DNA of 64,000 nucleotides from Nitrincola alkalilacustris (GCF_008973755.1 NZ_WBOM01000008.1:1-64000), one strand, 5' to 3'. Positions 37,595 through 47,223 are shown, numbered from the stretch's first letter. Notes: generated by a model from the sequence alone, not told the origin. Translations and numbers: made by a program.

Positions 37595-39877
37595 ATGAGT
37601 CACAACATCCTGGGAGCTTCATACCACGGATGGCTGAATAACCGGCCGGCACTGATTGTGTTGGTGTTCAGTGTGTTTGCCCTGATCATGATTCAGACTG
37701 CGCTATTGAGCCGACAGCAGACACTGGATGAGCTTGAACGTAAGACTGAAGCGGATCTCAACCGCTATATCCTCAGTGTTGAGCAGAAGCTGGATCGCTT
37801 CAAGGACCTACCTAAACTGCTGTCTACGCATTCAGAGTTATATGCTGTTTTGCCTGTGCCGGAGAACGAGACAGAAACCCTGCGGGTTAACCGCTATCTG
37901 GAGCAGGTGAATGAAACCATCGGCGCTTCCGATACCTACCTGATGAATGCCGAAGGCCTCACGGTGGCCGCGAGTAACTGGGCGTCCGAGAGACCTTTCG
38001 TCGGAGGCAATTTCCGCTTCAGGCCCTACTTTCAGGATGCTATCAGAGGCCAGGCAGGGCGCTACTTTGCGCTGGGTACGACCTCACTGCAGCGTGGATA
38101 TTTCTTCTCCTACCCTGTTTTCGACAAGCAGCAGGTTGTGGGAGTCGTGGTGGTCAAGATCGATCTGAACGATGTAGAGGAGCACTGGGCAGATCCGCTG
38201 CTGGATATTCTGGTCACGGATGCGGATGACGTGATCTTCATCTCTACCCGCCCTGAATGGATGTTCCGCACGCTCAGACCGCTACCCCCGGAAGATCAGC
38301 AAAGGGTGGTGCAGAGTCTGCGCTATGGTGATTCCGCGCTGATACCCCTGGATATTATCAATCGGGAGCCGCTATCCAGTGGCTCCCAGGTAATCACACT
38401 GCTTGATCAGGAGCGAAAGCATGGGGGCGAGGTTGCGGAGCAGGTGCGCTCGAAACAGTATCTGCTGCTCTCCAAGGCAATACCCGATACTGGGTTGCAT
38501 GCATCGGTGCTGGCGAGCCTGAAGCCGGTTGAGCAGCGCATGATCACAGCGCTGATGCTGGTGGCGTTTATCTATGTGGCGCTGGTGCTGCTGATTCTGG
38601 TGCTGGTGGCACGGCACAGGATCAAGCGTGAGCGCACCGAGTTCCAGACGCGTGAGCACAGTGCACTGGAGGAGAGCGAAGCGAGAGTCCGCGCCATTAT
38701 CGATAATACGCATGCCGGTCTGATCACACTGGATACCAAAGGCTGTATTGCATCACTGAACCCTACGGCCGAGAAACTGTTCGGTTTCAATGCTCAGGAG
38801 ATCTGTGGGCAGTATTTCAGTCAGTTGCTGGCGGAGGAGGACAGAGCTGTCTGCTGGCATCATATCATGGCGCCGGAGGAGCGTGAGTCTGAATTGATGG
38901 TGGAGGCCAGTGGGCGCCGTAAGGATCACAGCGTGTTTCCTATCGAGCTGACCATCGGCACCATGAATGTTGACTCACAGCAGCAGTTTCTGGTGACGAT
39001 TCATGATATCACCGAGCGCAAGGAGTATGAGCAGCAACTCAAGAATGCGCGGGAGGATCTGGAGTTCAGAGTGCAGGAGCGAACGGCGGACCTGAGTCGT
39101 GCCAACAGTAAGCTGCTGGAAGAGATGGCGCTGCATAGCCGCACTCAGAACGAGTTGATCCAGACCGCCAAGCTGGCAGTTCTGGGCCAGCTCTCAGCAG
39201 GGATCAACCATGAACTGAATCAGCCATTGACCGCCATTCGCAATTATGCCGATAATGCCAGTGCTTTTTTGCAGCGCAGCAAATATGACGTGGTGGCGAG
39301 CAATCTGCATGAGATCAGTGGTCTGACCGAGCGAATGGCTAAAATCATTCATCCGTTGAAGGAGTTCGCGCGCAAAAGCTCTGGCCAGATAGAGATCGTT
39401 TCCATCCGTGCCGTGCGTGATGGCGCGATGTCGGTGATGTATGGGCGCCTGGATAAAGAAGAGGTTACCGTTGTATGGCCGCAGAACCTGGATGAGCTGT
39501 ATGTCCGGGGTGATACGCTGCGCCTTGAACAGGTGTTTGTGAATCTGCTCAGCAATGCACTGCAGGCGATGACCGGGCAGGCCGAAAAACGTATCGAGAT
39601 AGACGCCAGCCTGACTCAGGATCGCGTGACCCTGACGTTGCGGGATCTGGGGCCGGGCCTTGAGGAGCCGGGCAAGGTTTTTGAACCCTTCTATACCACC
39701 AAGAAGGCCGGGCAGGGATTAGGCTTGGGACTGTCGATTTCACATCGTATCATCGAGTCACTGCAGGGGCGGCTCAGTGCCGGTAACCACCCGGATGGCG
39801 GGGCTGTTTTTACGCTGGAGCTGCCAAGGGCACAGGTTCATGCGGCAGATGAAGCGTTGGATAAAACCGGCAGTTAG
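37595..39877 (+). CDS. dctB: Sensor histidine kinase, DctB type
   Basis: 760 residues. The first membrane helix (~17-37) and second (~325-347) flank a double-Cache periplasmic sensor with FRFRPYFQDAIRGQAGRYFALGTTSLQRGYFFSYPV, the DctB dicarboxylate-sensor signature. After it come a PAS domain (~375-485), a coiled coil, HisKA with phospho-acceptor H539 (INHELNQPL), and HATPase boxes NLLSNAL, DLGPGL and GLGLGLSIS. Having a PAS between sensor and kinase is more than canonical DctB. It lies 31 bp before dctD and divergent from tex. Confidence 0.9.
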   Translation: MSHNILGASYHGWLNNRPALIVLVFSVFALIMIQTALLSRQQTLDELERKTEADLNRYILSVEQKLDRFKDLPKLLSTHSELYAVLPVPENETETLRVNRYLEQVNETIGASDTYLMNAEGLTVAASNWASERPFVGGNFRFRPYFQDAIRGQAGRYFALGTTSLQRGYFFSYPVFDKQQVVGVVVVKIDLNDVEEHWADPLLDILVTDADDVIFISTRPEWMFRTLRPLPPEDQQRVVQSLRYGDSALIPLDIINREPLSSGSQVITLLDQERKHGGEVAEQVRSKQYLLLSKAIPDTGLHASVLASLKPVEQRMITALMLVAFIYVALVLLILVLVARHRIKRERTEFQTREHSALEESEARVRAIIDNTHAGLITLDTKGCIASLNPTAEKLFGFNAQEICGQYFSQLLAEEDRAVCWHHIMAPEERESELMVEASGRRKDHSVFPIELTIGTMNVDSQQQFLVTIHDITERKEYEQQLKNAREDLEFRVQERTADLSRANSKLLEEMALHSRTQNELIQTAKLAVLGQLSAGINHELNQPLTAIRNYADNASAFLQRSKYDVVASNLHEISGLTERMAKIIHPLKEFARKSSGQIEIVSIRAVRDGAMSVMYGRLDKEEVTVVWPQNLDELYVRGDTLRLEQVFVNLLSNALQAMTGQAEKRIEIDASLTQDRVTLTLRDLGPGLEEPGKVFEPFYTTKKAGQGLGLGLSISHRIIESLQGRLSAGNHPDGGAVFTLELPRAQVHAADEALDKTGS

Positions 39878-39908
39878 CCCACATTCAGTTGTTCATAAGG
39901 AAATACAC

Positions 39909-41279
39909 ATGAGTTCAGAGCCCTTGGTCAGTCAGGTACTGCTGGTAGATGATGAGCGTCACATCCGTCTGGCGGCCGGTCAGACACTGGAGCTGGCAGG
40001 CTATGATGTCACCCCCCTGACCAGTGCCGAAGCAGCGCTGCCCCTGCTGAATGATGAGTGGCCGGGCGTGGTGGTCACGGATATCAATATGCCGGGTATC
40101 GATGGTCTGGAACTGATGCGGCGGGTGATGGCGATTGATGCCGATCTGCCGGTGATTCTGATCTCCGGGCATGGCGATATCTCGATGGCTGTCAGTGCCA
40201 TACGTGATGGCGCCTATGACTTCATCGAAAAACCCTTTGCTTCAGAGCTGTTGCTGGATGTGGTCAGGCGTGCGATGGATAAGCGCCGTCTCACCCTGGA
40301 AAACCGTCGTCTGCGCATAGAACTGGAAACACAGAGTGCACCGGGGCCGCGAATTATCGGTAATACCCCTCAGATTCAGCAGCTGCGTCGGTTGATCCGA
40401 GCCATTGCAGACACCCCCGCCGATATTCTGATCACGGCCGAGACCGGCTCAGGAAAGGACCTGTTGGCGCGATTTATTCATGAGCACAGTATCCGCTGTG
40501 AGAAGAACTTTGTAGCGATCAACTGTGGTGCCGTTCCGGAAAGCCTGATCGAGAGTGAGCTGTTCGGCCATGAGGCAGGTGCTTTTACCGATGCCAAAGC
40601 GCGCCGCATCGGCAAGTTTGAACATGCCAACGGCGGCACACTCTTTCTCGACGAAATCGAGAGCATGCCGATGCCGCTGCAGATCAAGCTGCTGCGAGTG
40701 CTGGAGGAGCGGGCAATCGAGCGTCTGGGTTCAAACAAGTTGATTCCACTGGATCTGCGCATTGTGGCGGCCACCAAGGTTGATCTGCGCAAGCTGTGCG
40801 AGGAGGGCGGTTTTCGCGAGGATCTCTACTATCGGCTCAATGTGCTGCGCGTGGATATCCCGCCGCTGCGTGAGCGGCGTGATGATATACCTTTGCTGTT
40901 TCATCACTTTGCGCTGGTGGCTTCAGCTCAGTATGGGCGCGAGGTGCTGCCGCTGCCCGCCGAACGGATGCACAGTCTGATGACTCATGGCTGGCCGGGA
41001 AATGTGCGGGAGCTGCGTAATCTGGCAGAGCGCTATGTCTTGCTGGGTGAATCCTGCATCTTTGATTTTGATAATCGTCCCATCACCCAGTCTGACAACG
41101 GCAGTGGCATGACCCTGCCGGAACAGATAGATCGCTTTGAAAAGATGCTGCTGCACACCGAGCTGGCGCGTCATGGTGGCTCCATCAAGGATACCCTCGT
41201 ATCCCTGGGGCTGCCGAGAAAGACCCTGTATGACAAAATGAAGAAGTACGGTCTGGATAAGGGTGATTACAAGAGCTGA
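39909..41279 (+). CDS. dctD: Sigma-54-dependent response regulator, DctD type
   Basis: 456 residues. Receiver domain with phospho-acceptor D58 (VVVTDINMPG), AAA+ sigma-54 activator domain with Walker A ETGSGKD at 178-184, and a C-terminal Fis-type helix-turn-helix (IKDTLVSLGLPRKTLYDKMKKYGL). The sigma-54 contact loop reads GAFTDA at 224-229 in place of the canonical GAFTGA. The ATG at 39909 follows AAGGAAA. It is the likely activator of the sigma-54 promoter at 43231, since no other enhancer-binding protein is nearby. Confidence 0.92.
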   Translation: MSSEPLVSQVLLVDDERHIRLAAGQTLELAGYDVTPLTSAEAALPLLNDEWPGVVVTDINMPGIDGLELMRRVMAIDADLPVILISGHGDISMAVSAIRDGAYDFIEKPFASELLLDVVRRAMDKRRLTLENRRLRIELETQSAPGPRIIGNTPQIQQLRRLIRAIADTPADILITAETGSGKDLLARFIHEHSIRCEKNFVAINCGAVPESLIESELFGHEAGAFTDAKARRIGKFEHANGGTLFLDEIESMPMPLQIKLLRVLEERAIERLGSNKLIPLDLRIVAATKVDLRKLCEEGGFREDLYYRLNVLRVDIPPLRERRDDIPLLFHHFALVASAQYGREVLPLPAERMHSLMTHGWPGNVRELRNLAERYVLLGESCIFDFDNRPITQSDNGSGMTLPEQIDRFEKMLLHTELARHGGSIKDTLVSLGLPRKTLYDKMKKYGLDKGDYKS

Positions 41280-41309
41280 ACCGGTGCATCCGGTCAACCC
41301 TTGTGAGAC

Positions 41310-41332
41310 ACCTCGTACCAGAGGTTTTTTTT
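41310..41332 (+). terminator. Terminator after dctBD
   Basis: ACCTC-GTACCA-GAGGT followed by a run of eight T. The stem is short (5 bp) but the T tract is strong. Confidence 0.6.
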
Positions 41333-41361
41333 GCGTACAGGATCTTGCTGGTATCCGAAAA

Positions 41362-42957
41362 TCAGAGCTTGAAGCGGCGCAACATCTCTTCCAGTTGGCT
41401 CGACAGTTCAGTCAATTCACTCGAAACGCGTGTCAGATGCTGAGCGTGCGCTGCGGTATCAGAGGCGCTGGCGTGAATCTCGCTGACACTGCGCTCGACG
41501 CTGCCGGTCACCTCGCTTTGCTCACGCACTGCGTTGGCAACCTCATGGTTCATATCATTGATCACCTTGATCTCTTCAGCAATGTTAGCCAGCGCGCGGG
41601 AGGTGTTCTGAACCTGCTCCACACCTTCGGATGCGCTGGAGAGTGAGCGCTGCATCACGGTGACGGCATTCTGAGCGTTGGACTGCAGAGTGCTGATGAT
41701 CGCATTGATCTCGACTGTTGAGCTGTGAGTGCGGCTGGCCAGTGTCCTGACCTCATCCGCCACAACCGCAAAACCACGTCCCTGTTCACCAGCACGGGCT
41801 GCTTCAATTGCCGCATTCAGGGCCAGCAGGTTGGTCTGCTCAGCGATCTTCTGAATCACTTCCAGTACTGTGCCGACTGTCTGACTCTGATCGTCCAGTT
41901 GCTGAATCACCGTGGTGGCCTGCTCAATGTTCTGGCGCAACTCCTCAATGGCAACTATTGCCGTGCCGGTGATGCGATTACCCTCAAGGCTCTCCTGCAG
42001 TGCCAGATCAGATGCCGTGACGGTATTCTCCGCACTGGCGGCGACACTGCGGGTGGATGCCTCCATCTGTTCCATGGCTGCCGTGACAGAGGTTGTCTGT
42101 GCCTGTTGCAGGTTCACAGCCTTGCTGGTCTGGTTGGCGATATCATTTATCCGGGTGCTGGAGGATGACAGGCGCAGAACTGTCTGGCTGACCTGGCGCA
42201 GGCTGTCATGCACACTCTGCAACAGCGAGTTGAAAGCCACTGACATGCGGCCTATCTCATCATCGCCACGGGAGTCCAGGCGCAGATTGAAATCACGATT
42301 GCGTTCAATGTCATGGATGGTATCGGCAAAATCGTTCAGTGGGCGAATAACAATGCGGTTTAACAACAGGCTGATAGCGATAATACCAGCGATGAACAGC
42401 AGCAGTTCTATCAGTGCTACATTAAACATGTTGGTACGTATCGCCTGATTCATCGCTTCCAGTGAGTAGGTGACACGCACGGCGCCCAGTACGGTGCCCT
42501 CGGCGTGCTGATGACATAGCATGCAGTTGGTGCCCTTATAATCCGGAACTGCTTTCATCGGCATGATCACTGTGAGGCGATGCCCATCCTTGTCACGAAT
42601 CTCTTCAATTACTTTCTCACCTGCCATGGCACGGCGATCAAGCTCATCACGCACGCTGGAGTCGGCTGAGCCGGGTCCATATACGGCGTTCAATTCCTGG
42701 CTGCGAAGGATGCGTGCTTCAACGATGGCGTCATTGCTCAGGATCTTGTCCTGCAGGGCGCTGCGGTTGGCCATGGCGCCACTGAGCATGAGTATGTTGA
42801 TGCTGTCGAAATAGGAGTCAGCTGTGTCGATCGTACTGGTGGTAGCCACCTGACGGATCAGAGCGGTTTCGCTGCGATAGATCGCAGTCAGGGAGCCTAT
42901 CAGCACAATGAGGAATACAACAATCAGAGACAGATTCACTTTTGTTTTAATCGACAT
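41362..42957 (-). CDS. Methyl-accepting chemotaxis protein with periplasmic CxxCH haem motif
   Basis: 531 residues. TM1 ~8-26 and TM2 ~180-200 flank a ~150-residue periplasmic domain that contains C145-M-L-C148-H149, a c-type haem attachment motif, in the context [22 protein letters not shown] (~200-255) and the signalling hairpin ([38 protein letters not shown]) follow. No C-terminal CheR pentapeptide is present. The periplasmic fold resembles DUF3365/Tll0287-like haem sensor domains. A redox, oxygen or NO taxis role is inferred. It is convergent with dctD and divergent from the TRAP operon. Confidence 0.9.
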   Translation of the reverse strand: MSIKTKVNLSLIVVFLIVLIGSLTAIYRSETALIRQVATTSTIDTADSYFDSINILMLSGAMANRSALQDKILSNDAIVEARILRSQELNAVYGPGSADSSVRDELDRRAMAGEKVIEEIRDKDGHRLTVIMPMKAVPDYKGTNCMLCHQHAEGTVLGAVRVTYSLEAMNQAIRTNMFNVALIELLLFIAGIIAISLLLNRIVIRPLNDFADTIHDIERNRDFNLRLDSRGDDEIGRMSVAFNSLLQSVHDSLRQVSQTVLRLSSSSTRINDIANQTSKAVNLQQAQTTSVTAAMEQMEASTRSVAASAENTVTASDLALQESLEGNRITGTAIVAIEELRQNIEQATTVIQQLDDQSQTVGTVLEVIQKIAEQTNLLALNAAIEAARAGEQGRGFAVVADEVRTLASRTHSSTVEINAIISTLQSNAQNAVTVMQRSLSSASEGVEQVQNTSRALANIAEEIKVINDMNHEVANAVREQSEVTGSVERSVSEIHASASDTAAHAQHLTRVSSELTELSSQLEEMLRRFKL

Positions 42958-43104
42958 GCACGGGACTCGCAGCTTGATAAGTTGTTATATGAGTATGGCC
43001 ACTCATAGCTTATGGGATTTTTTTGGAAAAAAACACTACAGGTGTTGTATCAACCATGCGCTGTTTAGTAAACATCTGGCCACTCCTCGATCAGGATTGG
43101 CGAT

Positions 43105-43138
43105 AATTCACCCATTTTAGACTCAATGTGGGTGAATT
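43105..43138. promoter_or_regulatory. Perfect inverted repeat, candidate DctD enhancer site
   Basis: AATTCACCCA-N14-TGGGTGAATT is a perfect 10-bp inverted repeat, 92 bp upstream of the -24 element at 43231. Distance and symmetry suit an upstream activator sequence for a sigma-54 activator. The 478-bp region also holds an IHF-like stretch (GATCAATACCTTT, 43151-43163) between this site and the promoter. A hairpin in RNA is an alternative, but no T tract follows. Confidence 0.55.
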
Positions 43139-43230
43139 TACGCTGATACAGATCAATACCTTTTCCAAGTGACAAGGCATCATAAAAATAATTTATTCAT
43201 TTATCAGTGTTTTTTGAGGCTCTCGGAGTG

Positions 43231-43247
43231 TTGGCACGATAAGTGCT
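43231..43247 (+). promoter_or_regulatory. Sigma-54 (-24/-12) promoter of the TRAP operon
   Basis: TTGGCACGATAAGTGCT matches the sigma-54 consensus TGGCACG-N4-TTGC(A/T) in all but one core base, with exact -24 GG and -12 GC spacing. It lies 188 bp upstream of the TRAP permease ATG. With DctD encoded nearby, it predicts DctB/DctD control of uptake. Confidence 0.82.
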
Positions 43248-43434
43248 TATACCGAACTGAGATGAGAAGACGCTGTGTAATGCAGTAAATAGAAAATCGT
43301 CTAAAGTTAGTTAAGAGCCATCATGGCCCCGGGTGCTGAGTAAACTGGAGTGTCTCAGCATCAACATAACAACATAAGAATCATCATGGCCAGGCAGGTT
43401 TGAAGTCTGCAAAGCCCGCATACAGAGGTTTGAG

Positions 43435-45630
43435 ATGTCTGACGCTGAAAAATCATTAGAGGGCATGAGCCCCGAAGAGCGTAAAAAGCTTCAGGAGTTG
43501 ATGGAGAAGGATGCGAAGACGGAGCGTCGTCTGGAGGGGTTCTGGAAGTGGCTGGTTGCACTGCTGGGCGGCGCCATGGTCCTGATCTATTTTTATGGCT
43601 CAGGTATCAGTGTCCTGAGCACCCAGTATCATCTGGGTGTTTATGTATTGATCACTTTTGCACTGGTGTTTCTGCTGTATCCGGCCGGTAGCAATCGAGT
43701 CAGTATCGGGCTGGGGGTTATCGGTGGAGCATTGATCTCCTGTGCAATCAGCAGCTATCTGTTTTTTGAATCACCCTATGCCTTTTATCAGCAGGTTCAG
43801 ATGTTTACTGAAACCTGGGGCTATGATGGGCTGGTTGTGGCGTGGCAGCAGGATCTGGGTAATCTTCTCTATTTCGTGTTGATGACCATCCCTTTTGCCA
43901 TAGTTCTGATAGTGTTGGATCGCCGGATAGTCAGGCGCACCAGTCATTGTCCTACAGTGACCGATGTGCTGTTCTGTATCGTGGTATCCGGCACAGTTCT
44001 TTACTGGATGAGTCAGTTTGAAGCGTTGAACTATCGTGCTGGCGCTGAGCATGAGCTGGATATGCTGATCAGTATCATAGGTCTGGTGTTGTCGCTGGAA
44101 GTGTGTCGTCGAGTGCTGGGCTGGTCGATCACGCTGATCGGTATCGGCATGATCTGCTTTGCGCTGTTCGGACCCTATCTGCCTGAACTGTTCGCGCATC
44201 GAGGCTTCCGCTTTGAGCGTCTTGCCACCTCACTCTTCCTGACCACCAATGGTGTATTTGGTGTCATGGCAAGTGTACTGGCCACCTATGTCATTCTGTT
44301 TATCTTCTTTGGCGCGTTTCTGCAGAAGTCCGGGGCCGGCAAGTTCTTCATCGAACTGCCGCTGGCGGTTGCCGGTCGCTCTGTTGGTGGCCCGGCAAAG
44401 GTGGCGGTCATGTCATCGGCGCTGTTTGGTTCGGTTTCCGGCAGTGCGATTGCCAATACGGTGTCTTCAGGCGCCTTTACCATCCCGATGATGAAACGTG
44501 CCGGGTTCAAACCTCATGTCGCAGGGGCGATTGAGCCGGCTGCCTCCATCGGCGGGATGTTCCTGCCACCGATCATGGGTGCAGGTGGCTTCCTGATGGC
44601 CGAGCTGACGGGTACACCTTATTCCACGATCATGCTGTTGTCGATTGGGCCGGCTTTCCTCTACTTCCTGTCGATCTTCATGATGGTTCACTTCTATGCC
44701 AAGCGTAACGGTCTGGTGGGTACGCCAGGTGAGGTGCTGCCTGAGTGGCGAGTGGTGTTGAAGGATGGCTGGTACTTTGCTCTGCCACTGGTCATCATCA
44801 CGGTAATGCTGCTGATGGGACGCTCGGCCGGTAACGCAGCATTCTGGGCTACCATCTCCTGTATCGCCGTGAGTTGGGTCAAAAAAGAGACGCGTATGGG
44901 GCCGCTGGAGATCTGGGAAGCGATTCAGTTGGGTGCCAAGAATACCCTGATCGTGGGTGCGACTATCGGTGTGATCGGTGTGATAGTCGGCACCATCTCC
45001 CTCACAGGTATGGGCCTCAAGTTCTCTGATCTGGTGATCTCCATGGCGGGTGGTAACCTGCTGCTGGCGCTGGGTCTGGTGGCGATCGCCTCTCTCGTAC
45101 TCGGTATGGGTGTACCGGTGACTGCTGCTTATCTGATTGTTGCTGTTCTGGCTGTTCCGGCCCTGGGTGAGTTGGGTGTTGCCGTGATTGCCGCCCATAT
45201 GATCGTTTACTGGCTGTCGCAGGATTCCAACATAACGCCACCTGTCTGCGTCGCCGCTTATGCCGGGGCTGCTATTGCCGGTGCCGATCCCTGGAAAACC
45301 GGTTGGACCTCGTTCAAGTTCGCCAAGATGCTGTATGTCGTTCCTCTGCTGTTCGCCTATGTTCCGGCGATCCTGATGGATGGCACGGTTACCGAAATTC
45401 TGGTGGCTTACAGCTCTGCCATCATGGGTACCGTTGCCTTCAGTTCATTTGCCATGGGCTTCATGAGACGCAAAACCAGCATCATCGAATGGATCATTCT
45501 GGGTGCCGGTACGGTTGCCCTGTTCTGGCCAACGCTGATATCTGATGCTATAGGTCTGGCACTGATTGCGGTTGTTTACTGGCTTCAGCGTGATGCGCAG
45601 CCAATGAAACCGGCAACAGTCAGCCAATAA
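43435..45630 (+). CDS. TRAP transporter fused permease (4TM/12TM, DctQM fusion)
   Basis: 731 residues. A soluble ~35-residue N-terminus is followed by the small 4-TM (Q-like) part and then the large 12-TM (M-like) part: SSALFGSVSGSAIANTVSSGAFTIPMMKRAGF, PAASIGGMFLPPIMGAGGFLMAE and GMGVPVTAAYLIVAVLAVPAL. Such fusions pair with TAXI-type binding proteins, and one is encoded two genes downstream. The system imports an organic anion with sodium. It is the first gene after a sigma-54 promoter. Substrate candidates from known TAXI systems are C4/C5 dicarboxylates or glutamate-like acids. Confidence 0.93.
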   Translation: MSDAEKSLEGMSPEERKKLQELMEKDAKTERRLEGFWKWLVALLGGAMVLIYFYGSGISVLSTQYHLGVYVLITFALVFLLYPAGSNRVSIGLGVIGGALISCAISSYLFFESPYAFYQQVQMFTETWGYDGLVVAWQQDLGNLLYFVLMTIPFAIVLIVLDRRIVRRTSHCPTVTDVLFCIVVSGTVLYWMSQFEALNYRAGAEHELDMLISIIGLVLSLEVCRRVLGWSITLIGIGMICFALFGPYLPELFAHRGFRFERLATSLFLTTNGVFGVMASVLATYVILFIFFGAFLQKSGAGKFFIELPLAVAGRSVGGPAKVAVMSSALFGSVSGSAIANTVSSGAFTIPMMKRAGFKPHVAGAIEPAASIGGMFLPPIMGAGGFLMAELTGTPYSTIMLLSIGPAFLYFLSIFMMVHFYAKRNGLVGTPGEVLPEWRVVLKDGWYFALPLVIITVMLLMGRSAGNAAFWATISCIAVSWVKKETRMGPLEIWEAIQLGAKNTLIVGATIGVIGVIVGTISLTGMGLKFSDLVISMAGGNLLLALGLVAIASLVLGMGVPVTAAYLIVAVLAVPALGELGVAVIAAHMIVYWLSQDSNITPPVCVAAYAGAAIAGADPWKTGWTSFKFAKMLYVVPLLFAYVPAILMDGTVTEILVAYSSAIMGTVAFSSFAMGFMRRKTSIIEWIILGAGTVALFWPTLISDAIGLALIAVVYWLQRDAQPMKPATVSQ

Positions 45631-45642
45631 GGAGTTATCACG

Positions 45643-46095
45643 ATGATCAAGTACGACTGTATTCTGTTTGCGACCGATTTTTCCGATTCATCCGAAAAAG
45701 CCTGTGAGCATGCGTTGACGATAGCCTCGATGGCTGGGGCCAGGCTGCATGTACTGCATGTGATCACCGAGTTGGTCGATAAGCGCAGAAGGCGCTTGCC
45801 GGCAGAGGTGATTGAGATCTTCACCCGCGAAGTTGAAACCCACGCGGTTGAAGATATTAACGAGTTCTGCCGCCGTTATCTGTCGGCAGACAAAGTCGGA
45901 GAGGTCAAGGTTACCAGTGATGTGGTGATCGGGCGTAGTGAGGAGGAGATACTGCGCCAGGCAGCGAAGGTGAATGCGGATCTGATAGTGCTGGGAACAC
46001 ATGGTCGTACCGGTATCGAAAAGGTGCTGGTGGGATCAACTGCCGAGCGGGTTGTGCGTGACTCGAAGGTTCCGGTACTGACAGTTCGAATCTGA
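45643..46095 (+). CDS. Universal stress protein (UspA family) of the TRAP operon
   Basis: 150 residues with the ATP-binding signature GTHGRTGIEKVLVGSTAERVVRDSKVPVLTV (G-x2-G-x9-G-S/T). It sits 12 bp after the permease gene and 82 bp before the binding protein. This recalls TeaD in the Halomonas TeaABC TRAP operon, where the Usp protein tunes transport with ATP. The same role is inferred here. Confidence 0.93.
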   Translation: MIKYDCILFATDFSDSSEKACEHALTIASMAGARLHVLHVITELVDKRRRRLPAEVIEIFTREVETHAVEDINEFCRRYLSADKVGEVKVTSDVVIGRSEEEILRQAAKVNADLIVLGTHGRTGIEKVLVGSTAERVVRDSKVPVLTVRI

Positions 46096-46177
46096 TTATT
46101 AACGAATTTCATCGTCTGGTTTTTCACCAGGACGACGATTGCAACACTCAATAAATGATAATAAAGAGGAAACATCG

Positions 46178-47176
46178 ATGTTGAAAAAAATGCGATTCAC
46201 TAAAACGGCATCAATTGCGGGTATCGCCGCAGCAGCTGTTGCAGCACTGACCCTGAGTGTTACAGCGGTTGCCACTGAGCGTCTGGCATTCTCCGGTGGC
46301 CCTGATGGCGGTACTTTCCAGTACTTCTCTAACGGTATGTCCACGCGTCTGTCCCGTGCCTTGGATGGGATCGATGTCTCCAACATGGCATCAGCCGGTT
46401 CTGTTGAAAACCTGCGCCGCGTGAACTCCCGTGATGCCGACTTCGGTATTACCTATTCAGGTGATCTGTTCCTGGGTGCCAATGGTCAGTTGACCAACGA
46501 CACACGTAACTATCGTAACGTGCATGCCGTGTCTTATCTGTTCGGTGCACCAGCGCATCTGATCGTGCTGGAAAATGCAGGTATCACTGATGTTGCTCAA
46601 CTGGAAGGCAAGCGCGTTGCAGTAGGACCAGCTGGTTCCGGTGCGGCGGCGTCTGCTCAGCGCTTCTTTGAAAGCCTGGGTCTGTGGGATAAAATCAGCC
46701 CACAGTACATTGGCTACAGCCAGGGTGCTTCTGCCATAGGTGACCGTCAGATCGACGCACTGTGGGTCTTTGCAGGCTTCCCGAATGCCTCTGTTATTCA
46801 GGCTGCCACCAGCAACCGCATCCGTATGCTGCAGGTTAATGAAGCGGCTCAGCAGGGTACTCTGGGACAGGATCACCCTTACTACACTCCAGTCACCATT
46901 CCTGCCGGCACCTACCCAGGTGTGGACTATGATGTCGTGACAATTCAGGACTCTGCTCTGTGGACTGCAGGCCGTCATCTTTCAGAAGACGTTGTCTACA
47001 ATGCTCTGAAAGAGGTTTATTCAACTGAAGGTCTTGAGTTCATGTACTCTGTTGCCGGCGCTGCAAAAGCGATGACAATCGAGTCTGGCCTTGACGGTAT
47101 CGTGACACCTGTTCATGCGGGTGCTCAGAAGTTCTGGGCTGAGCATGGCAAGGAACTGACCGACGCACAGAAGTAA
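46178..47176 (+). CDS. TAXI-family TRAP solute-binding protein
   Basis: 332 residues with a signal peptide (~1-36, ending VTAVATERL) and a TAXI fold: LAFSGGPDGGTFQYFSNGMSTRLS, DADFGITYSGDLFLGANG, VAVGPAGSGAAASAQRFFESLGL and IDALWVFAGFPNASV. It binds the solute in the periplasm and delivers it to the fused permease. The ATG at 46178 follows AGAGGAAAC. It is last in the operon and a strong hairpin follows. Confidence 0.93.
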   Translation: MLKKMRFTKTASIAGIAAAAVAALTLSVTAVATERLAFSGGPDGGTFQYFSNGMSTRLSRALDGIDVSNMASAGSVENLRRVNSRDADFGITYSGDLFLGANGQLTNDTRNYRNVHAVSYLFGAPAHLIVLENAGITDVAQLEGKRVAVGPAGSGAAASAQRFFESLGLWDKISPQYIGYSQGASAIGDRQIDALWVFAGFPNASVIQAATSNRIRMLQVNEAAQQGTLGQDHPYYTPVTIPAGTYPGVDYDVVTIQDSALWTAGRHLSEDVVYNALKEVYSTEGLEFMYSVAGAAKAMTIESGLDGIVTPVHAGAQKFWAEHGKELTDAQK

Positions 47177-47195
47177 TTCTGTTTCGTCAGATTCA

Positions 47196-47223
47196 GCTGG
47201 CGGCAGCATCTGCTGCTGCCAGC
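47196..47223 (+). terminator. Hairpin after the TAXI gene
   Basis: GCTGGCGGCAGC pairs with GCTGCTGCCAGC around a 4-nt loop (one G-T pair), giving a very stable stem 20 bp after the stop. No T tract follows, so it may be a Rho-independent stop of weak type or an mRNA-protecting structure. The remaining ~175 bp to the next gene hold no other feature. Confidence 0.55.

Noticed and set aside
44467-45198. 243-codon open frame antisense to the TRAP permease
   Set aside because: It is a shadow of a membrane-protein gene, giving a His/Gln/Arg-rich product with no ribosome site.
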